NCBI GenBank assembly: GCA_948144175.1
Contig: CANXME010002275.1
Span: 1,926,001-1,990,000 of the forward strand
Length of the DNA stretch: 64,000 nucleotides
DNA from: Closterium sp. NIES-65
Taxonomy: Eukaryota > Streptophyta > Zygnematophyceae > Desmidiales > Closteriaceae
Direction: 5' to 3'
The position numbers and the translations under genes were made by a program. This document shows positions 44,270 to 55,896 of this stretch, in pieces; within the stretch, counting starts at the first letter, position 1; every line of letters starts with the position of its first letter. The notes below the pieces were generated by a model. It saw only the letters and a program-made list of their open reading frames with translations. It made no database searches and had not been told where the DNA came from.

Positions 44270-45030
44270 GGCACCTCAGACAGCTCGGGCGGCTCGGGCG
44301 GCTCGGGCGACTCGGGCGGCTCGGGCGGCTCGGGCAGCTCGGGCGGCTCGGGTGGCTCGGGCACGCAGCAGCACGGGCGGCTCGGGCGGCTCTGCTGCTC
44401 GGGTGACGCTGGGGCTCACGGGCGGCGCGGGCGTCGTGGCGGGCGGCTCACGGGCGGCTCGCGGGCGGCTCGGGCGGCTCACGGGCGGCTCGTGGGGTTG
44501 CTGCACGGACGGCTGCACGGGCGGCTGCACGGGCGGTTGCACGGGCGGTGCACGGGCGGCTCACGGGCGGCTGCACGGGTGGCGCGTCGGGCGGCAGCAC
44601 GGGCGGGTGCACGGGTGGCTGCACGGGCGGTTCACGAGCGGCTGCACGGACGGCTGTACGGGCGGCTGCACGGGCGGCGCGTCGGGCTGCTGAGGGCGAC
44701 GCACGGGCAGCCCACGGGCGGCTAGCGGGCGTCGGGCGGCGCGCAGGCGACGGTCGGCTAGTGGGCGCCGGGCGGCTAGCGGGCGTCGGGCGGCTAGCGG
44801 GCGTCGGGCGGCTAGCGGGCGTCGGGCGGCTAACGGGCGTCGGGCGGCTGGCGCGTCGGGCGGCTAGCGCACGGGCGGCTCTGGGTGGCGCACGGGCGGC
44901 TCTGGGCAGCGCGCGGGCGCTAGGGCGCTAGGGCGCTAGGGCGGGCAGCGGGTCGCGGGCGCTAAGGCGGCGCTCGGGCTGCTAGGGCGGGCGGCGCGCT
45001 AAGGCGGCGCTCGGGCCGTAGGGCAGATCG
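44270..45030. repeat. A5 leader minisatellite
   Basis: The units are GGCTCGGGC near gag, then CACGGGCGGCTG, then GGGCGTCGGGCGGCTAGC toward the LTR. Open frames here are repeat by-products. Confidence 0.9.
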
Positions 45031-45133
45031 AAAAAAAAGTAAGAGCAAGGGCCCGGAGCGCACTCCAGGCAGAAAAAAGTTCGATGTGGTGGGCCCTAAG
45101 CACAGTTCCCACGGGGGAACCTGCTCGATACCA

Positions 45134-45201
45134 TGAGAAAGTTAGAACGAGAATGAAATGACTATGAACGAAGTGAGTACAAATAGGAAACCCTAGTTGG
45201 G
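45134..45201 (-). repeat. A5 5' LTR, inner half
   Basis: This is the half of the 5' LTR next to the primer site, cut by A6 at the TTGGG target (45197-45201). The outer half lies at 52639-52707. Confidence 0.93.
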
Positions 45202-45333
45202 TGTGAAGAAAGGAACGTGAATGAAATGACTATGAATGAAGTGAGTACAAATAGGAAACCCTAGTTGGGTTGTACCCCCTATGGGATACCCCACTATAGC
45301 CTACACAAATAAGTAAGCTATAACATTCTGACA
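45202..45333 (-). repeat. A6 3' LTR (132 bp)
   Basis: Plus-strand bounds are TGTGAAGAAAGG and TTCTGACA. It is identical to 52507-52638. Confidence 0.95.
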
Positions 45334-45559
45334 CACCCCCATAGGCAAAGTGGGGGAGAACAAGGGGTCACAAGACCAGTCAAGCAAAAACAAAGCAAAG
45401 CTCAGGGTGGATCACAAAGTCACCACACATTCCGAGCACAAGTTCAAGGGCCACAAGGCCAGTTCACATGCAAGACTATATATAGAGATATACAAGAGTC
45501 AAGCAAGCAAGAGCAAGAGTATATATAGGTCGAGGTACAAGCAAGGTCGAGAAGTGAGC

Positions 45560-48500
45560 AAGTGAGGCAAGACAGGCACAAGGCCCAACTGCGTGCAGCA
45601 ACGCTGATGATCACAAGGCGCAAGTGCCTTGGTGAAGACATCAGCAGTGTTGGCCTCAGAGGCCACGTACGCAAGTCGCAACTGTCCACGCTGCTGTAGC
45701 TCACGAGCAAGAAAGTAGCGGAGAGCAATGTGCTTTGTCCTGTGCTCCAGTCGCTGCTCACGACACAAGGCCCGCATGGCCTTGTTGTCTACGTACAGGA
45801 CTGGAGGAGAACGAGGCGGCTCTCCAAGGTCGATCAACAGGTAGGTGAGCCAGCGTAACTCCTGTGCAGCCATAGCCCCGGCGTAGATCTCAGCCTCACA
45901 ACTGGAGCCGAGAACAGAAGACGAGCGGGTAGCCCGCCACGAAACAGAGCCGGAACCAAGGCTGAAGGTGTAACCCTGTGACGACCGCTGCGCAGCCTGG
46001 TCGTCAGCCCAAGAAGCGTCCGCGTGCCTAGTGAGGACCACTGGACTGCGCCCTCCAAGCACTAGCCCCATGCCCGACGTACTGCACAAGTAGCGCAACA
46101 CCCTCTTCGCTGCAGCCATGTGCTCTGGTCGGTGTCTCCCAGGAGCAACATAGCGTGCGAGAATGCTAAGAGGGTATGCAAGGTCAGGTCGTGTGCAGGT
46201 CATCAAGTACATGAGGCAGCCAACAAGCTCTGCATACGGGCCACTCGACTCTACGGACTCATCCGAAGGCAGAGCTGAGAGCGAGTGGCGAGTAGGAAGA
46301 GGAGTGGCCTGAGGCGAGGAGTACGTGAAGCCGAAGCGCTGAAGGACCTGCTGCACCATGTGTGACTGAGTCAGGGTAATGGTGCGGCGTGCTCTGTCTC
46401 GGGTGATCTACAAGCCAAGGTAGCTGCGCAGTTCACCCAGGTCAGTGCACGTGTGTCTCTTCTGCAGCTCGGACTTCACGTAGGCGAGTCCAGCAGTGTC
46501 AGCTGTGGCAAAGACCAAGTCGTCGACGTACACGAGGATGTAGAACGGCGGCAGAGAGGTGTCGGTACGCAGAAACAGCGACGGGTCGGCAGTAGAAGGA
46601 GCAAACCCAAGTGCCGCCAGCGTAGTCCTCAGTGTGTCGTGCCACTTACGTGGCGCCTGGCGGAGACCGTAGACTAGACGCCGGAGACTCCACTGGGTAC
46701 CAGGAGGGAAAGACCCAGTGAAGCCAGGTGGGCGACGCAGCCAGATCTCCTCGTGCAGGCTGCCCTGCAAGAAAGCTGTGCTGAAGTCAAGAGAGTGCAG
46801 CTCGTAGTCACGGTGTGCAGCAACGTGCAGCAGTACCCGAAGAGTGGTCATCTTCGGGGTGGGGGAGAAGGTCTGAAAGTAGTCAACCCCCTGCCGCTGA
46901 CTGAAGCCACGAGCCACGTAACGCGCCTTGAAGACAGGCGGAGAACCCGGCGGCCGCTTCACCCTGAAAATCCACATGCCACTGACGATGTTCGCCCCAG
47001 GAGGGGGAACAGCGTCGACGTAGGTGCCTGTGGACTTCCAGGAAGCCATCTCTGCATCCATAGCTGCCTGCCACTGAGAGGAGTAGGGACCCTCTATCGC
47101 CTCCGCGTAAGAGCGCGGAGTCGGGATGTCTAGTGCATCCGGGTCTCCCTCAGGGGCTAGCAGTACAGACGCGAGATGAGGTGAAGCGGCGGCCAGACAC
47201 TGGAACTCCTCCTGCCTGTCCTCAAGGACGTCCGTGCCAAGGGCACACTCACCCTCGACGGACGGAGGACAGGCAGACTCAGACTCAGCGACAAGACTAG
47301 CAGCGTAGTCTAGACGACAGCGCGCAGCAAAGTCGACGAGCTCAGTGACAAGGGCAGACGCAGCAGAAGACTCGAAAGAAGGGTCAGTGACAGCAGTAGC
47401 AAGGAGACGCGTGACAGTAGGACTGGCAGCACGAAGAGAGTCCGACTCCGGGTCGGCAAGAGCAGGAAGAGAGGAAGCAGGAGGAGAAGGCAAAGGGGCA
47501 CGCAGAGGAGCAGTAGACGGACGTAGAGACATCCGGTGCGTGCCAGGGACAGGAGGAGGACGCTGACGCGAACCGCGACCACTAGCGCGCGCAGTACGAA
47601 CAGGCGACGCAGGACGAGACGCAGGCTCACGACGCTCAGTAAGACCTCCAGTCGGACCAGCGTAGGGAGAAGGAGCAGGCAAAGGTGAGGCAGGCTGTAG
47701 CTGTGACTGGGACGAGATAGGCTGTGGACCCTCTAAGGGAGGAGGAGGAGGACCAGGAGAAGGTGTAAGACCAAGAACCTGCTGCAGGAGCGGAACGAAG
47801 TACGGTCGGGGCCGCGCGGCGACGTGAGAAACAGCAGGGACAGCACCAGAACCCCCAGCAGGAGTACCCGCTCCAGCAGCACCTCCAGTAGCTCCAGAAC
47901 CTCCAGCAGCACCACCAGGAGCACCGCCAGTCGGACCTCCAGCGGCAGTCTCAGCGCCAACACCCTCAGCAGCACCAGCTCCAGGAGAACCCTCAGACCC
48001 AGCAGCTCCAGCACCCACAGTACGAGCACCTCCGGGACGCTCGGCAGCAGTACCCTCTGCAGTCGAAGAACCTCCAGTACCAGCAGCACGCCTCCAGCGC
48101 CTGGCAAACCACTCACGTAGCTCCTGTGGGGAGAGTGGCTCTCGGCGAGACGAAGCACCTCCAGGCGGAGCACCCCCAGTCTCAGCACCCCCAGGCTCAG
48201 CACCCCCAGGCTCAGCACCCCCAGGCTCAGCACCCCCAGTCTCAGCACCCCCAGGCTCAGCACCCCCAGGCTCAGCACCCCCAGGCTCAGCACCCCCAGG
48301 CTCAGCACCCCCAGGCTCAGCACCTCCAGACTCCGCACCCCCAGACTCCCCACCCCCAGGCTCAGTACCCTCAGGCGTAGCACCTCCAGTCTCAGCACCC
48401 CCACGCTCAGCTCCCGCAGCAGCACCAGAGTCACCAGTGACCTCGACAGGCTCGACCGCGTCTACCTGGGACACACCTGAAGGGGCAGGACCCTGAGGGG

Positions 48501-49500
48501 GGAGGGGGTCTACCGGGGGGGGACCTGGTACCAAGAAGAGTGGGGGCGGGGGGAGGGACGGAGTGCGGTAGGGGAAGAGGCGGTAGTAGGGTACCGACTC
48601 GTCGAACGTGACGTCCTGGGAGGACAGAACACGTCGAGAGGTGGGGTGGTAGAACTGCCACCCAGGGGCGTCGGGGGGGAACCCCAGGAAGACGCAGGGA
48701 GCAGCGCGAGGGGACAGCTTGTCCGCAGACAAGTCGCGGACAAACGCCCGAGATCCCCAGACCCGGAACGCCGACGCATCGCCAACCTTCCCCGTCCACA
48801 GCAGTGCTGGGGAGGTCTCCGGCCTGGAGACCCTGGGGTGGAGGTTGATCTGATGCGCTGCGTACCTGACCGCAAACGGCCACAGAAAATGGGGGGCAGC
48901 CGCATGCATCATGGACGTACGAGCGACGTCCATGACCATGCCAATGCGGCGCTCTGCAATCCCATTTTGCTGCGGGGAGTCCGGAAGCGTGAAGGTCTGG
49001 CGGATGCCTCGCGCACGACAGTAGGCACGCAGAAGGCCAGAGGAGAACTCTCCGCCTCTGTCCGAGTGCAGACGCAACACAGGAAAGTCCGAGCCAAAGC
49101 TCTGCCTGAGCTGGAGACGAGATGCGCGGATCCAGTCGATCAGCACCTCAGTGACATCACCCTTGCTGCGCAAGGGGAAGACTGTGGTGTAACGCGAGTA
49201 GTCGTCAACCACCAACAGGAAGTAGCGCTCGTGACCGAGTCCACGGACGCGGGCAGGGCCCCACACGTCCATGTGAAGCGTCTTTAACGGAGCCTCTGTC
49301 GGAGGAAACTGGGAGGAGTGAGGGGCAGCACGCTGGCGCCCCTCGACACAGGGGACACAGGCAGGGCTAGGGCCCTGAGGAAGGGGAGGTAGAGACCGGG
49401 GGAGACCAGACACAAGAAGACGGGAGGCCATGCCTCTGAGCCGAAGCAGAGAGGGGTGGCCAAGGCGGTGGTGCCAGAGGAGGGTCTCGTGAGACAGACG
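45560..49500 (-). pseudogene. A6 pol region: integrase, linker, RT, RNase H
   Basis: Long open sequence covers the integrase zinc site and core (LHMDVWGPARVRG, LHSDRGGEF, QQNGIAERR), the integrase end (DLSADKLSPRAAP), the GGAEP repeat linker, RT (GMWIFRVKRPPGSPP, FLQGSLHEEIWLRRPPGF, YVDDLVFAT) and RNase H. It is the best template in the window for defining the copia-A family. The element as a whole is broken. Confidence 0.93.
48170..48400 (-). repeat. 15-bp coding minisatellite of A6
   Basis: About fifteen units of CCCCCAGGCTCAGCA (minus strand GGTGCTGAGCCTGGG kind) encode GGAEP/GGAET/GGAES. The copy number differs from A3, A4 and A8. Confidence 0.92.
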
Positions 49501-51515
49501 GCGACACGAACAGGGGGCAGACTCAGGACCAGACCTGGACGCTGCAGCAAACACCTGACCAGACGAAGGGACTCTACCAGACTCAGCACCTGGAGGAGAA
49601 GCAGTGGTCAGTGTGTACAGGCTCGACCCTGGCTGACGCGTAAATGTAGCCAGGTGACGACCCGTGCTAGCCTCTGTGCAGTGCGTCACTCGCTGACTAG
49701 CAGGGGTGAACTGGTGGACTCCCGCATCCTGTAGGTCAGCACCACTCACCAAGTTCGTAGAGAACGAGGGAAGGTAGAGACCAGACAGGGTGCCAGAGGG
49801 AGCCGCCGGACACGGGAGGACTGTGGAGAAGCGAGACAGGACAGGACCCCCAGAGGGGTCAGCCAGGGAAACCGCAACCGGCCGACTAAGCGGCGTAAGT
49901 GTGGTGCGGTCCCGAAAGAAAGAGCGAGACACTCCAGAGTCAAGAGTGAAGGTGTGGGAGGCCGAAGCCGACGCAGTACCTGAGAGCGCAGACGCACTAG
50001 TACCTGAGAGAGCAGTCTCACGAGCACCTGAGAGCACAGACGCACTGGCACCTAGAGCAGAAGCCTCACCGGCACCAAGAGCAGCAGTACCAATGCCCGG
50101 GTCGGGCGGGAAACACCGGTAACATTCACCCTCCTCGCTAATGGTCACAGCATACATGGCAGCAAGGATAGCATCAAAATCAAGATCAAAGATAGCTACA
50201 CCAGCCCTAGACAGCTCTCCCCAGCGGGGGATCTCCGCGGCCTCCGGGAACTGCTGACGCCAAGCGTCCGTCAGGCGGCCAAAGCAGCGCTGGGCGGGGT
50301 GGGCACCCCCACACTGCTCTCCAGTGCGGTCGCCAGTGCGGAGAACGTAGGTGCAGGGACCGAAACCCCCACCGCGCTGACGCTGCGTGTACCACTCACG
50401 GAGCTGCTCAGGGGTGGGGACGTCGCGAGAACGCTGCTGCTGCTGCTGCTGCTGGCGCTGACCGCCACCAGTGCCGCTCCGCTGCGAAGCTCCACTCCGA
50501 CCACCTCCACCTCCGCCACCCCCGCCTCCGCCTCCACCGCCCCCGCCTCCACCTCCACCGCCGCCACCTCCGCCACCACCGCTGCCACCGCCACCGCCGC
50601 CGCCACTCCCGCCGCCACTGCTGCCCTAGCACCCCCACCCCCGCTACCACCTCCAGCCGCCACCCCCACTCCCTCCGCCGCCTCCACCTCCACCGCCACC
50701 GCCCCCACTGGCCCCACCCGCTCCCTTGCCCCCCTTGCCCTTGCCAGAGCGGCGTCTCCCGCTAGGGGCAGACGCCGCACCGACCGACTCAAGACCAACG
50801 AGGTCGGCCGCAGCGGCAGAGGCGACAGAGGGCAGGAGAGGGGAAGGAGAACACCCCTCAAAGATGGGGGCGCGGGGGTCACCTCGAGAGGCTCCTACAG
50901 CAACTATGCCCTTCTCTGCTGCAAGAAGGGCCTTCTCGAGGCTGTCGACTGTGAGGGTGGTGGGACAGACCGCGAGGAAGTGGTCCCGGACTACACGAAG
51001 GGAGTCAGGGAGGCGAGTGACTAGGAAGTAGAGAGTGATGTACATGGGGGGGGGTTCTTGGCGCAGAAGTCAGCAGGAAGCGCAACGCGGTAGCGAGTGT
51101 CACTAGTGCGGAGGTGCGTGATGAGATCAGCGACAGTGGGAAAGGTGGCAAGGTCAGGGAAGAGGAAGGGGAGCATGAGGCGGCTCAGTGCAGCAGTGGC
51201 AGGGGAGGAGTAGCGCGCAACTACAGCGTCGTACAAGGTCTGAGCACTCTTGTACTGGCTAAAGTGCGCGCGCTCAGCGGTAGGCAGGTGGCGACGCACA
51301 GCAAGACGTGCAGCAGCATCGCGCGTGGCCCACTGAGAGCGAACAGTGGCGTCAGCATCAGCAGCAGGGGCAGGGACGGCGCCAGAGGTGAGGTCAAAGA
51401 GAGATAGACCGTCGGCCCTGTCGCACTGTAAAAACAGCTGCAGGTCGTCGAGCCAGACCTCAAAGTCAATGGCTCGACCCTCAGCGTCAAAAGCGAGGAC
51501 ACTGGGTGTAGCCAT
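49500..51515 (-). pseudogene. A6 gag and protease region
   Basis: The gag start at 51515 gives MATPSVLAFDAEGRAIDFEV. It has the gag body, glycine tract, Gln run, the C-x13-C-x3-H-x4-C motif (about 50285-50360), then protease with a DSGVS-type site near 49935. Treated as a fossil. Confidence 0.9.
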
Positions 51516-51589
51516 GACGACGACAGTGGCGCAGTGCAAGCAGTAAGGGAAGGGTACGCAGTGACAGCAGTGCGGTGCTCACCGGGCAG

Positions 51590-52425
51590 GGCAGGTCGGG
51601 CGGCTCGGGAGGAAGGTCGCCAGACGACACGGCCGCTAGGCTGCTGGGCGGCTCGGCTCCCGGGCGGCTCGGCTGCTGCTGGGCGGCTCGGCTGCTGCTT
51701 GGCGGCTCGGCGGCTCCTGGGCGGCTCGGCTGCTGCTGGGCGGCTCGGCGGCTCCGGGCGGCTCGGCTGCTGCTGGGCGGCTCGGCGGCTGCTGGGCGGC
51801 TCGGCTGCTGCTGGGCGGCTCGGTGGCTCCTGGTCGGCTCGGTTGCTCTGGGTGGCTCGGCTGCTACTGGGCCGCGTAGGTAGGGCGGTCGGGCGGGCCG
51901 CAGGTAGGGCGGCGGGTAGGCCGCAGGTAGGGCGGCGGGACGGCCGCAGGTAGGGCGGCGGACGGCCGCAGGTAGGGCGGCGGGTAGGCCGCAGGTAGGG
52001 CGGCGGACGGCCGCAGGTAGGGCGGCGGGTAGGCCGCAGGTAGGGCGGCGGGACGGCCGCAGGTAGGGCGGCGGACGGCCGCAGGTAGGGTGGCGGGGAG
52101 GCCGCAGGTAGGGGGGCGGGTGGGCCGCGACAGAGTGGCGGGGCCGCTCGAAGGAGTCGCGGGGCCGCGACGAAGTGGCGGGGCCGCGACGAAGGGGCGG
52201 GGCCGCTCGAAGGGGTGGCGGGGCCGCGACGGAGTGGCGGGGCCGCGCGTAGGGGTAGCGGGGCCGCGACTGGGTGGCGGGGCCGCGACGGGACGGCGGG
52301 GCCGCTAGCAAGGGCGGCGGGTGGGCCGCTAAGGTAGGGCGGCGGCTGGGCCGCGAGTAGGGCGGCGGTCGGGCCGCGAAGTAGGGCGGCGGGGCCGCGA
52401 AGGAAAAGGGCGACTCGAAGGGTCG
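51590..52425. repeat. A6 leader minisatellite
   Basis: Near gag the units are GGGCGGCTCGGCTGCTGCT. In the middle they are CCGCAGGTAGGGCGGCGG (about 20 bp, some fifteen copies). Near the LTR they are GTGGCGGGGCCGCGACG. Confidence 0.92.
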
Positions 52426-52506
52426 CTAAAAAAAAGGCGCGCGCCTCGGGCGCGCTTCGGTGGGCCCTAAAGAACAGTCCCTAGGATGGGACCTGCTCTG
52501 ATTCCA

Positions 52507-52638
52507 TGTGAAGAAAGGAACGTGAATGAAATGACTATGAATGAAGTGAGTACAAATAGGAAACCCTAGTTGGGTTGTACCCCCTATGGGATACCCCACT
52601 ATAGCCTACACAAATAAGTAAGCTATAACATTCTGACA
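52507..52638 (-). repeat. A6 5' LTR (132 bp)
   Basis: Identical to the 3' LTR. The primer site TGGAATCAGAGCAGG lies inside, then a GTCCC/GGGAC hairpin (52477-52492). Confidence 0.95.
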
Positions 52639-52707
52639 TTGGGTTGTACCCCCTATGGGATACCCCACTATAGCCTACACAAATAAGTAAGCTATAATAT
52701 TCTGACA
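52639..52707 (-). repeat. A5 5' LTR, outer half
   Basis: It begins with the TTGGG duplication made by A6 and ends TTCTGACA, followed by the CGTTG duplication of A5. Confidence 0.93.
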
Positions 52708-52712
52708 CGTTG

Positions 52713-53895
52713 TTGCGAGAAACTTCAAGCCGAAATCGTCGCTGCATTCGATCCGCACCGTCCGTGTTTCTTCCAAAATCGCTAGAGGCGTCCCATCCAC
52801 AAGGCGAGCGTCGATTTTGGGCAGACACATGTCAAGTTGCAGCTTGCATTTTTTTTGCTATCGCCAAGTTGAAGAGGCTATGGCTGGCCCCTCCGTCGAC
52901 GAACATTTTCAAATTATTTATTTTACAAGTTGACAACGACCAGCACAGGGTGATCCACATGGTTATCCCCGTTATTCGGCCGAGTGCAATCGATTGCATG
53001 AATCGGAACCACGACTCGGTGGGGATGGTGGTGTTTGGGCGACAGAGCTCAGTCAGTAAGGGGCTCGTCTGTTACTGACTCTTCCCATTTCCCGGCTCTT
53101 TCCCGTCGTTCTTCTTCGCCGACGTTTTCTCGGGGCAGTTTGCATATTTGTGACCTGGCTTCCCGCACTTATAACACGACCTGGTGTAGGGGTGGTTTGG
53201 TGCATGGACTCCGTTGATCGTGGCCCGTTGGGTTTGGCCGCGAAAACGGTTTCCCTCCCGGGAACCCGACCTCGCGTACTGCATCAGCGTATCCGTGGAT
53301 TTTGCCAACCGTGCTGCTTCTAGAAACGATGTCGGGCGGCATCGGCCCACCTCATACTGTATCTCGTATTTAAGGCCGCTAACGTACATGTCTAACCGCT
53401 CCGCTTCTGACATGTTGTCCACTTGGTCGGCGAGGGCCATCAACATCGCTGTGTAGTCTTGGACAGATGCCAACTGCGACCAGGTCACAGCTTCATGCGA
53501 GCTTGCTCTGAGCCGGATATATGCTCAAAGCGATCTCGTAAGGCTGCGCCCCACTGCTACCATGTGCGTATATTGGTCACGCCAAATATCGTTGCTGCCA
53601 CTTGATATACCGACGTTGAAGTCCCGCCTGCCGCATGTGTCACACCTGTCAAGGTCCCCGTGTCCAAGGTTCGGCGCCACCACTCAAGCGCTGCACCTCG
53701 AAAAAGCGAAACCGCGTAATTAATACGCGTTGCATCGTTGTTCATGCCTGCTGCAGTGAAGAAGACTTCAACGCCGAAATGCCACCCCTTCACTATAGTA
53801 GTCTTGACCGTTGTTACTGCAATTGGCGTCGCTGCTGCTCGCTGCCTATCTTCTTCTTGGAAGTCACGTGTGAGCGCGTCCAACGGGTTGCTCAC
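52713..53895 (-). pseudogene. Gypsy G gag and protease fossil
   Basis: Minus strand: gag start region MSNPLDALTRDFQEED, a capsid-like segment (AVSLFRGAALEWWRRTL; MSEAERLDMYVSGLKYEIQYEV) and a canonical zinc knuckle CYKCGKPGHKYANC near 53130-53175. A retropepsin motif FVDGGASHSLFN lies near 52860-52900, where A5 interrupts the element. It is broken. Confidence 0.88.
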
Positions 53896-54273
53896 CGCTT
53901 GACTGTTGCCCTCGCCTTCATCATCGGGTGACTCCTCACGCGCTTTACCTCACGTCTGGTGTAGCTCGGCGTTTTCTCCTCGTAACATTGTCACTTCTGC
54001 CGATAGTGTCTGCACTATTGCCTGTAGCTCTGCCCTTTGCGCCAACGTCTTGTTCAATGTCTCCTGGTCCATGAGTCGCACGCGTCGTCTGGTGGGCAGA
54101 GGGGCATCCGTGGCCTTCCGATGACTGATAAACACGAACTATTGGAGTCGGGCAGGATTCAATTAACAAACCTTGCAGCCAACCGTCGTGTAGTCCACTA
54201 TACTGGCCACACCCGTGCCACCAAACTACCGTCGAAAACCGGGGTGAACTAGGAAAGTAGCTTTAATACCAGG
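53896..54273. other. Gypsy G leader and primer-site region
   Basis: About 380 bp between gag and the 5' LTR. It includes a coiled-coil-like minus-strand stretch (LNKTLAQRAELQAIVQTLSAEVTMLRGENAELHQ-type residues, about 53950-54080), which may be gag N-terminus, and a primer-site-like TGGTATTAAAGC (minus) next to the LTR. Confidence 0.5.
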
Positions 54274-54382
54274 TGTTTTGAATTGTATAAGAGAGTGGGA
54301 GGAATAATGAATAACGAAGATGTGACTCAATTAACTCACAATACAATGAAGGCACGCGCTAACATAGTGGGTAAACCTAGCT
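54274..54382 (-). repeat. Gypsy G 5' LTR, inner part
   Basis: It matches 31176-31278 of the 3' LTR at about 91 percent. It is cut at 54382 by insertion of A7. Confidence 0.85.
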
Positions 54383-54512
54383 TGTCAAAATATCGAACAA
54401 GAATGAATGAACTAGCAGCAAGATGGGTACAAGTAGGAAACCCTAATTGGGTTGTACCCCATATGGGCTACCCCACTACAGCCTACACAACAAGTAGCAA
54501 ATATGCTTGACA
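54383..54512 (-). repeat. A7 3' LTR (130 bp)
   Basis: TG..CA ends (plus-strand TGTCAAAATATC to GCTTGACA), with the copia-A core and the polypurine tract beyond it. Confidence 0.9.
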
Positions 54513-54595
54513 CACCCCCATAGGCAAAGTGGGAGAGAACAAGAGGTCACAAGACCAGTCAAGAAAGGCAATGCAAGCTCAGGGTGGATCACGAA

Positions 54596-54726
54596 TGTCA
54601 GAACATTATAGCTTATGCTTTTGTGTAGGCTGTAGTGGGGTAGCCCATATGGGGTACAACCCAATTAGGGTTAGTACTTGTACCCAACTCTTTCATAGTG
54701 CATTCATTCTCGTTTCAGTTTTCTCA
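54596..54726 (+). repeat. A8 5' LTR (131 bp)
   Basis: It starts TGTCAGAACATTATAGC and ends TTTTCTCA, followed by the primer site. Confidence 0.93.
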
Positions 54727-54789
54727 TGGTATCGAGCAGGTTCCCTCGTGGGAACTGTTCCTAGGGCCCACCGATTCGATTTTTTTTTT

Positions 54790-55830
54790 CCTGCCCGGAG
54801 CGCGCCCAGCCCTTGCCCGAGTCGCGCTCCCCCCTTTCTCACTGTGTCGCGCCGCCCTAGCGGCTGTGTCGCGCCGCCCTTGACGGCCCCGATCCGCCGC
54901 CCTAGCGGCCCCGTAGCCTACCCCGCGGCCCTTGAGCCGCCCTTCCCGGCCCCGATTCGCCGCCCTTTCGGCCCCGTCGCCTACCCCGCGGCCCTCGCGC
55001 CGCCCTTTCCGACCCGGCCCCGCCCTTGCTGGCCCCGTCGCCTACCTGCGGCCCCGACGCCTACCTGCGGCCCCGTCTCCTACCTGCGGCCCCGTCGCCT
55101 ACCTGCGGCCCCGACGCCTACCTGCCGCCCCGTCGCCTACCTGCGGCCCCGTCGCCTACCTGCGGCCCCGACGCCTACCTGCGGCCCCGTCTCCTACCTG
55201 CGGCCCCGTCGCCTACCTGCGGCCCCGACGCCTACCTGCCGCCCCGTCGCCTACCTGCGGCCCCGTCGCCTCCTTGCGGCCCCGGCGCTGCCCTTCCCGG
55301 CCCCGACGCCGCCCTTCGCGACCCGGCCCCGCCCCTGCTGGCCCCGTCGCCTAGCCCTGCGGCCCCGTCGCTGCCCTTCCCGGCTCAGGCGCCGCCCTTT
55401 CTCGGCCCCGACGCCGCCCTTCCCGACCCGGCCCAGTCTCTGCTGGCCCCGTCGCCTACCTTACGGCCCCGGCGCCGCCCCTTCCCGGCCCCGGCCCAGC
55501 CCCTGCTGGCCCCGTCGCACGCCCTTCCCGGCCCCGACCCCGCCTTCACGCGGCCCCGGCGAGCTACTGCTGAGCCGCCAGCGCCACCCGAGCCGCCCGA
55601 GCCGCCCAAGCCGCCCGAGCTACCCGAGCCGCCGTCCCGCCGAGCCGCCTGAGCCGCCCGAGCCGCCCGAGCCGCCGTCCCGCCCGAGCCGCCCGAGTCG
55701 CCTGAGCCGCCTGAGCCGCCCGAGCCACCCGAGCCGCAGAGTAGCCGAGCCGCCGAGCTGCAGTTCCTGCCGAGCCGCCGAGCTGCAATTCCTGCCGAGC
55801 TGCCGAGCCGCCCGAGCCGCCCTGTCCGGT
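54790..55830. repeat. A8 leader minisatellite
   Basis: The LTR-proximal array is CTACCTGCGGCCCCGTCGC units (about 20 bp, fifteen or more copies). The gag-proximal array is GAGCCGCCC units. The unit order mirrors A3 and A6, but the sequences differ. Confidence 0.9.
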
Positions 55831-55896
55831 AAGAGCAGCGCCTCTGTCAGTGCACTGCCCTTACCCCACTGTTTGCGCTACTAGTCTACTGCTGTC

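Larger units (their letters stand above)
45202..52638 (-). mobile_element. Ty1/copia element A6 (copia-A), youngest and best preserved copy
   Basis: A 7437-bp minus-strand element inserted in the A5 5' LTR, with the perfect duplication TTGGG (45197-45201, 52639-52643). Its 132-bp LTRs (45202-45333, 52507-52638) are identical. Parts: primer site, leader, gag from 51515, glycine tract about 50480-50720, protease near 49935, integrase about 48850-49470, GGAEP linker 48170-48400, RT about 46300-47080 with YVDD near 46520, RNase H about 45560-46050. All parts are present, with only about three breaks visible. Confidence 0.95.
41414..52707 (-). mobile_element. Ty1/copia element A5 (copia-A), internally short copy, with A6 inside its 5' LTR
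   Basis: Ends are the 3' LTR 41414-41545 and a 5' LTR split into 45134-45201 and 52639-52707 by A6. The perfect duplication CGTTG flanks it at 41409-41413 and 52708-52712. Without A6 the element is only about 3.9 kb. It keeps the RNase H end, protease, gag and leader but lacks integrase and most of RT. The two LTRs look identical over 132 bp, so it is very recent despite the missing pol. It is not coding-competent. Confidence 0.92.
31176..54382 (-). mobile_element. Ty3/gypsy chromodomain element G (chromovirus-like), split by A4, A5 and A7
   Basis: The minus-strand element has its 3' LTR at 31176-31445 and the inner part of its 5' LTR at 54274-54382, the rest displaced off the window by A7. 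The pieces between are 31446-33008 (integrase, chromodomain), 39893-41413 (RT, RNase H) and 52708-54273 (gag, protease). Polypurine tract AAAGGGGGGG adjoins the 3' LTR. The primer-site-like TGGTATTAAAGC adjoins the 5' LTR at about 54260-54271. The shared 102 bp of the two LTRs differ at about nine positions plus one 7-bp indel, so it is older than everything nested in it. It is heavily broken, with more than five breaks apart from insertions. Confidence 0.9.

Noticed and set aside
48126-48380. Gln/His/Pro repeat frame resembling a repeat protein or CRISPR-like array
   Set aside because: It is the complement of the 15-bp coding minisatellite of A6. Repeats are contiguous with no spacers.
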